The notes under the pieces were generated by a model. It was not told the DNA's origin. It searched no databases and saw nothing but the letters and a program-made list of their open reading frames with translations. A program made the position numbers and the translations under genes. Shown one piece after another: positions 13,602 to 17,650 of a DNA stretch of 17,650 nt. How positions within the stretch are numbered: position 1 is the stretch's first letter; each line of letters begins with the position of its first letter. Source of the DNA: Thiobacillus sp. (GTDB taxonomy: Bacteria; Pseudomonadota; Gammaproteobacteria; Burkholderiales; Thiobacillaceae); assembly GCA_020217265.1 (NCBI GenBank), contig JAIWOS010000097.1:1-17650 (forward strand). Reading direction: 5' to 3'.

Positions 13602-15332
13602 ATGCGCGCCAGCCAGTTCTTCATTTCCACCACCAAGGAAGCCCCCAGCGAAGCCGAGCTCGTCAGCCACAAGCTGATGCTGCGCGCCGGTCTCATCAAG
13701 CGGCTGGGGTCGGGGCTTTACACCTGGATGCCGCTGGGCCTGCGCGTGCTGCGCCGGGTGGAAGCGGTGGTGCGCGAGGAAATGAACCGCGCTGGCGCGA
13801 TTGAGTTGCTGATGCCGGCGGTGCAGCCGGCCGAGTTGTGGGAGGAATCGGGCCGCTGGGCGGTATTCGGCCCGCAGATGCTGAAGATCAAGGATCGCCA
13901 CCAGCGCGATTTCTGCTTCGGCCCCACCCACGAGGAGGTCATCACCGACGTCGCCCGCCGCGAAATCAAGAGCTACCGCCAGCTGCCGGTGAACTTCTAC
14001 CAGATCCAGATGAAGTTCCGCGACGAAATCCGCCCCCGCTTCGGCGTCATGCGCGCGCGCGAATTCCTGATGAAGGACGCCTATTCCTTCCATGCCAGCC
14101 GGGAAAGTCTGGTCGACACCTACAACACCATGTACGACGCCTACGGCCGCGTGTTCACCCGGCTGGGCCTGAAGTTCCGCGCGGTGGCCGCCGACACCGG
14201 CGCCATCGGCGGCTCGGGCTCGCACGAGTTCCACGTTCTGGCCGATTCGGGCGAAGACCTGCTGGCGTACTGCCCGGATTCGGACTACGCCGCCAACGTC
14301 GAGCTCGCCGAGGCGCTCGCACCGACTGGCGCCCGCCCCGCGCCAGCCGAACCGATGCGTGAGGTGGACACGCCGAAACAGACGACCTGCGAGGACGTTG
14401 CCGCCCTGCTCGGAATTCCGCTCGCGCGCACCGTCAAGCTGGTCGCCTATGTCGCCGGCGAACACATGGCCGTGGCACTGGTGCGCGGCGATCACGAGGT
14501 CAACGAGGTCAAGCTCGGCAAGCTGCCCAGCATGGCAGACCTCCGGCTCGCCAGCGAGGCCGAGATTCGCGAGGCCTTCGCCTGCCCGCCCGGTTTCCTG
14601 GGGCCGGTTGGCCTCGATCGCACGAAAATCCGCGTGATCGCCGACCGCAGCGTGGCCGCGATGGCCGATTTCGTGTGCGGCGCGAACAAGCCCAAGTTCC
14701 ACCTTGCCGGCGTCAATTTCGGTCGCGACCTACCGGAACCCGATGTCGTGGCCGATATAAGGAATGTGGTGCCCGGCGACCCCAGCCCGGACGGCAAGGG
14801 GACGCTCGCGCTGTGTCGCGGCATCGAGGTCGGCCACGTGTTCCAGCTCGGCAACAAGTATTCGCAGGCGATGAACGCCACCTACCTCGACGAAGCCGGC
14901 AAGAGCCAGACGATGGAGATGGGCTGCTACGGCATCGGCGTGTCGCGCATCGTCGCTGCCGCCATCGAGCAGAACCACGACGAACGCGGCATCATCTGGC
15001 CGCAGGCCATGGCACCGTTCTTGCTGGTGATTGTCGCCATCGGCTACGGCAAGAGCGACATGGTTAAAACCGCCGCCGACTCGTTGTATGCTGATTTGAC
15101 GGCCACCGGCTTCGACGTGCTGCTCGACGACCGTGACGAGCGCCCCGGCGTGATGTTCGCCGACGCCGAGCTGATCGGCATTCCGCACCGCGTCACGCTC
15201 GGCGAGCGCGGGCTGAAAGAAGGCGTGGTCGAATACCAGCCGCGCCGCGCCCACGCCGGGCAAAGCGGCGAAGCGCAGAAAATCGCCCTCGCCGACGCGA
15301 CGGCATTCTTGACGGGAGTGATGGAGGGCTGA
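13602..15332 (+). CDS. proS: Prolyl-tRNA synthetase, bacterial type with editing domain
   Basis: A 576-residue class II synthetase charging tRNA-Pro. Motif 1 is around [15 protein letters not shown] (38-52) with [10 protein letters not shown] after it. Motif 2 is FCFGPTHEE (104-112) to [27 protein letters not shown]. Motif 3 is [12 protein letters not shown] (about 443-454). The INS editing domain, which clears Ala-tRNA-Pro, occupies about 235-385. The anticodon-binding domain is at the C-terminus ([20 protein letters not shown]). Length matches ProS type 1 (about 570). Start at ATG 13602 gives the family N-terminus [11 protein letters not shown] lytic transglycosylase starts 1 nt after its stop. 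Confidence 0.98.
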   Translation: MRASQFFISTTKEAPSEAELVSHKLMLRAGLIKRLGSGLYTWMPLGLRVLRRVEAVVREEMNRAGAIELLMPAVQPAELWEESGRWAVFGPQMLKIKDRHQRDFCFGPTHEEVITDVARREIKSYRQLPVNFYQIQMKFRDEIRPRFGVMRAREFLMKDAYSFHASRESLVDTYNTMYDAYGRVFTRLGLKFRAVAADTGAIGGSGSHEFHVLADSGEDLLAYCPDSDYAANVELAEALAPTGARPAPAEPMREVDTPKQTTCEDVAALLGIPLARTVKLVAYVAGEHMAVALVRGDHEVNEVKLGKLPSMADLRLASEAEIREAFACPPGFLGPVGLDRTKIRVIADRSVAAMADFVCGANKPKFHLAGVNFGRDLPEPDVVADIRNVVPGDPSPDGKGTLALCRGIEVGHVFQLGNKYSQAMNATYLDEAGKSQTMEMGCYGIGVSRIVAAAIEQNHDERGIIWPQAMAPFLLVIVAIGYGKSDMVKTAADSLYADLTATGFDVLLDDRDERPGVMFADAELIGIPHRVTLGERGLKEGVVEYQPRRAHAGQSGEAQKIALADATAFLTGVMEG

Positions 15333-15333
15333 C

Positions 15334-15981
15334 ATGAAGAAGACGCTGCACCTGGGCCTCGTGGCCGCCGCCCTGCTGTTGGCCCAGCCCGTGTGGGCCG
15401 GCGCACAGCGCGAGGAAGCGCTGTCGGCCAGCGCGCGCGCCTCGCTGCAGAAATCGCTCGCCGACACGGCCGTGACCCGCACCGCCTTCCGCAACCCCGC
15501 CGACGAAGCCGCCTGGCTGAAGGAAATGTCGCGCCGGCTCGCCAAACGCATGCCGGACGCGGCCGAGCGTCTGGAATTCCTCACCACCCTTCACTGGGAG
15601 GCGTCGCGCGCCGGCGTTGACCCGCAGCTCATGCTCGGCCTCATCCAGGTCGAAAGCGGTTTCCGCAAATACGCCGTGTCGCCGGTCGGCGCGCGCGGCT
15701 ACACCCAGGTGATGCCGTTCTGGGTCAAGGCCATCGGCAATCCCGACCACAACCTCTTCCAGCTGCGCACCAACCTGCGCTACGGCGCGCTGATCCTGCG
15801 CCATTACATCGACATCGAGCGCGGCGACCTCTACCGCGCACTGGGCCGTTACAACGGCAGCCTGGGCCAGCCGGAATACCCGACGCTGGTTGTGGGCGCC
15901 TGGAAGCGCCACTGGGACTACACGCCTCCTGCCCGCACCGCCGAAGCCGCCCGCCGTCTCGACCTCGCGTCGCGCAACTGA
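15334..15981 (+). CDS. Lytic murein transglycosylase, SLT domain
   Basis: A 215-residue exported enzyme cleaving the MurNAc-GlcNAc bond with 1,6-anhydro formation. Signal peptide 1-22 (LLLAQPVWA|GA), no lipobox. The SLT (GH23) domain spans about 83-195. Catalytic Glu107 is in LGLIQVESGF, followed by VGARGYTQVMPFW (118-130), where most family members have GLMQ, and GRYNGS (171-176). Its start ATG is 1 nt after the proS TGA and is preceded by GGAGGG within proS, so it is cotranslated. This proS-transglycosylase pair is common in Betaproteobacteria. It is shorter than E. coli Slt or MltC and lacks extra domains. Substrate and partner are not evident. Confidence 0.92.
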   Translation: MKKTLHLGLVAAALLLAQPVWAGAQREEALSASARASLQKSLADTAVTRTAFRNPADEAAWLKEMSRRLAKRMPDAAERLEFLTTLHWEASRAGVDPQLMLGLIQVESGFRKYAVSPVGARGYTQVMPFWVKAIGNPDHNLFQLRTNLRYGALILRHYIDIERGDLYRALGRYNGSLGQPEYPTLVVGAWKRHWDYTPPARTAEAARRLDLASRN

Positions 15982-16103
15982 CGACATCCCGGCACTGCGT
16001 CGTTTCTCCGTCGCTGCTGGGCACCCCACGCCTCTGTTCATCCGCCCCGCTGGACTGTAGTCATCCTTGCCACCCAAGGGCTTGCGGCCGGCACTCGCGG
16101 TTC

Positions 16104-16118
16104 TGGCACGAAGTCTGC
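16104..16118 (+). promoter_or_regulatory. Sigma-54-type (-24/-12) promoter
   Basis: TGGCACG (16104-16110), four bases, then CTGC (16115-16118). The consensus is TGGCACG-N4-TTGC; GG and GC stand exactly 10 bases apart as required, and only the first base of the -12 box differs. The predicted start is near 16130, 38 nt before the ATG at 16168. No activator site is obvious in the 120 bp upstream. Confidence 0.7.
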
Positions 16119-16130
16119 GTATCCCTTTGT

Positions 16131-16146
16131 ACAGGTTAATACCTGT
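16131..16146 (+). promoter_or_regulatory. Inverted repeat in the leader of the 157-residue gene
   Basis: ACAGGT-TAAT-ACCTGT, 6-bp arms, right at the predicted start of the sigma-54 transcript and 12 nt before the RBS GGAGG (16158-16162). It may be an operator or a small 5' hairpin. Confidence 0.45.
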
Positions 16147-16167
16147 TTCATTACAACGGAGGCGACC

Positions 16168-16641
16168 ATGGACATGACACTGCAGCTGTCCCGCACGGTA
16201 AAGGGACAGGAAGAAATCTTCAACCACGGCCACAGCTTGCGGCCCAGGCACCGGCACATCCTCTTCAGCGTCGGCAACGGCACTACATTCGGCGAATTGC
16301 GCAGCAAGCTCCCCAATTGCGCCGAGCTGGAAGCCATGGTGACCGATCTGCTGCAAAACGGTTTCCTCCAGGCCCTGCGTTCGTTCACCCCGGCGCCCGC
16401 GGCAGCACAGTCCACCGCCGGCGTGGCCGCGGACTTCGAACCCGCGCGCGCCTACGTGCTGGACTACATGGCGGCGCTGGTCGGCACCCAGTCGCCGGGC
16501 TACCGGAAGATGCGCGAGGCGCGCGACCTTGGCGAATTCAGGGCCGTGCTGCCGATGTGCCACAAGATCATCGCGGCGGTCGCCTCGCCGCACCAGGCGG
16601 CGGAGATGGAAGCGGAAGTCGCGCGCCTGCTGCGGACTTAA
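16168..16641 (+). CDS. Hypothetical protein with winged-helix-like N-terminus
   Basis: A 157-residue cytoplasmic protein of unknown function. Residues 9-70 (RTVKGQEEI, LRPRHRHILFSVGNGTTFGEL, LLQNGFLQ) match a pattern I recall from beta-proteobacterial hypothetical proteins: 'KG-EEI ... L-R-ILxLVDG-xTxxEL', which looks like a small winged-helix or PilZ-neighbour domain. An Ala/Pro linker (74-86) leads to a helical C-terminal part (89-157) with DYMAALVGTQSPGYRKM and CHKIIAAV. GGAGG stands 5 nt before the ATG. The sigma-54-type promoter suggests conditional expression, for example with nitrogen, motility or surface functions. Its TAA overlaps the convergent adaptor stop by 2 bases. No DNA-binding function is proven. 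Confidence 0.75.
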   Translation: MDMTLQLSRTVKGQEEIFNHGHSLRPRHRHILFSVGNGTTFGELRSKLPNCAELEAMVTDLLQNGFLQALRSFTPAPAAAQSTAGVAADFEPARAYVLDYMAALVGTQSPGYRKMREARDLGEFRAVLPMCHKIIAAVASPHQAAEMEAEVARLLRT

Positions 16642-17156
16642 GGTTTGCGCGGCGCGAGCACGAGCAACGGCCTGGGCTGGCACTCCGCCGCCACGACCGT
16701 GCCAGGCTGACCCGGGATTGCGACAACCTGCGCATCGAAAGGCGCTCTCAGCGCCGCATCCGCCAGGTTCTTCTGCGCGATGGCCTGCCGCGCTTTCGCC
16801 GCCTGCACCGCAGCCTGTGCCCGGGCATCGCGCACTTTCGCGGCGTCGAGTTCGCTGGTGGACGATACCGTGCGGTTGAACAATTCCTGCGCCCGTTCGA
16901 GGTCGTGGCGGGCGTCCGCCGCATCCGCCTCGGCGCGCGCCAGTTCGGCGGCGGCCTCGTCCAGACGCGCACGCAGCACGGTCGCATCGAGCCGCAGCAG
17001 CACCGCGCCCTTTTTGACCTGCTGCCCCGGCTTCACCAGCACCTCTTCGACCACGCCGGACACACGGGTCGTCAGTTCCACGCCCGCCCCGGCCCAGGCG
17101 GCGCCGAAAATTCCGAAAGCCGCGCCCACGCTGGCGGCGAGATACCGTGATTTCAT
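16638..17156 (-). CDS. Minimal HlyD/RND-type periplasmic adaptor protein
   Basis: A 172-residue exported adaptor. Signal peptide 1-22 (FGAAWA). The first half of a biotinyl-lipoyl-like domain follows (TTRVSGVVEEVLVKPGQQV, then KKGAVLLRLD, about 29-58). A coiled-coil hairpin of Ala/Arg/Glu-rich helices spans about 59-134. The second lipoyl half is ALRAPFDAQVVAI (135-147) to the end. Usual adaptors are 350-400 residues and add a beta-barrel and a membrane-proximal domain; these are missing, yet the gene ends normally and its TAA is shared with the convergent gene. The ATG overlaps the TolC-family stop by 4 bases (ATGA), so the pair is one operon. It may connect an outer-membrane channel to a transporter encoded elsewhere. 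Not a frameshift product as far as visible. Confidence 0.85.
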   Translation of the reverse strand: MKSRYLAASVGAAFGIFGAAWAGAGVELTTRVSGVVEEVLVKPGQQVKKGAVLLRLDATVLRARLDEAAAELARAEADAADARHDLERAQELFNRTVSSTSELDAAKVRDARAQAAVQAAKARQAIAQKNLADAALRAPFDAQVVAIPGQPGTVVAAECQPRPLLVLAPRKP

Positions 17157-17650
17157 CGTGCTGTTCCCTCCACGGGCGGCAGGCTGCCGCCGGACAAGGC
17201 TTCGAGCCGCGCGAGCGCGAGCGCGAGCCGGTATTCCACCTGCTTGCGGCGCAACTGCGCCATCTGCGTTTCGGCCATGCTGGTGCCCAGATTGGTCTTG
17301 AGTTCGACTTCGTACTCCGCGCGGGCGCGCTCCAGCGCCCAGTCGCGGTATTCGATCTGCTTGTCCGCGGCCGGCCGTGCGCTGTCGCGCAGCCAGGCGA
17401 TTTCCTGCAGGGTCGCCAGGAGCGCATCCGCCAGATCGAATTCCAGTTTTTCGAGTTCGGCCTGGATGCGCGCCTTCGCGGCCCGTTCGCGGGCTTCTCG
17501 AGCATCCACGCGCCCGCCCTGGTAGAGCGGAACGTTGAACACCAGCCCGGCGCTCGCGTCGTCGCGCGTGATTGATTCGCGGCTGTAACCGGCGCCCAGG
17601 ATTTCCGCGTCGAGCACGGGGCGCCGCTCGGCGCGCGCCGCGGCGATCCG
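17153..17650 (-). CDS. TolC-family outer-membrane efflux protein, 3' part
   Basis: The C-terminal 165 residues of a TolC-like channel protein; the frame is open through the right edge, so the start is outside. Typical features are the helix end AAARAERRPVLDAE, then SAGLVFNVPLYQGGRVDA, the conserved strand-turn in which 'PLYQGG' opens the second helical repeat, and long Ala/Glu/Arg-rich helices (AREARERAAKARIQAELEKL). The end (LALARLEALSGGSLPP) is the usual tail. TolC proteins form the outer-membrane and periplasmic tunnel of export systems. It is translationally coupled to the adaptor gene through an ATGA overlap. No transporter gene is visible, so substrate is unknown. Confidence 0.88.
   Translation of the reverse strand, partial: RIAAARAERRPVLDAEILGAGYSRESITRDDASAGLVFNVPLYQGGRVDAREARERAAKARIQAELEKLEFDLADALLATLQEIAWLRDSARPAADKQIEYRDWALERARAEYEVELKTNLGTSMAETQMAQLRRKQVEYRLALALARLEALSGGSLPPVEGTAR

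Noticed and set aside
15981..16003. ACGAC/GTCGT hairpin as a terminator of the proS unit.
   Set aside because: The arms are short, the loop is 13 nt, and only three T follow.
16065..16079. CCTTG-N5-CAAGG as a sigma-54 activator site.
   Set aside because: The arms are only 5 bp and it lies about 25 bp from the -24 element, closer than usual enhancer sites.
15193..17505. A 770-codon open frame on the - strand.
   Set aside because: It runs antisense to proS, the transglycosylase and the 157-residue gene and out of frame with the adaptor and TolC genes; no motif.

Overview
The window is GC-rich, almost gap-free chromosomal DNA from a Proteobacterium, most likely a Betaproteobacterium of a sulfur-oxidising lineage such as Thiobacillaceae or Sulfuricellaceae. 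The reasons are the rpsF-priB-rpsR-rplI / dnaB-alr block, a ygfZ gene followed by a DUF4936-type gene, an rppH-proS neighbourhood, and a DsrC-family gene. The taxon is inferred from gene content and codon use, not from a marker search.

Layout. (1) 1-875, + strand: the 3' part of ygfZ and a small DUF4936-like gene, closed by a bidirectional terminator. (2) 915-2435: a CsgG/HfaB-like exported protein (-) diverges from a DsrC/TusE-family gene (+) in which both redox-active cysteines are threonine. (3) 2439-6480, - strand: the ribosomal operon rpsF-priB-rpsR-rplI ends at a strong terminator, followed by a dnaB-alr unit with its own promoter. (4) 6613-10568, - strand: mrp/apbC, dcd and a large PLP-dependent basic amino acid decarboxylase. 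(5) 10691-12600, - strand: rppH, a small unknown gene, and a Pro/Ala-rich exported protein. (6) 12748-13518, - strand: a spermidine-synthase-like protein, divergent from proS and a lytic transglycosylase (+, 13602-15981). (7) 16104-16641, +: a small unknown gene behind a good sigma-54-type promoter. (8) 16638-17650, -: a very short HlyD-type adaptor and the 3' part of a TolC-family gene that runs off the right edge.

Most genes are housekeeping: replication, translation, Fe-S assembly, nucleotide and cell-wall metabolism. I see no insertion sequence, phage, CRISPR array, tRNA or rRNA. The less ordinary items are the cysteine-free DsrC-like protein, the spermidine-synthase-like protein with degenerate signature residues, the minimal adaptor protein, the sigma-54-driven unknown gene, a dnaB promoter that predicts a leaderless mRNA, and an rpsF promoter that overlaps the terminator of the upstream gene. 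No clearly new multi-gene system is visible.
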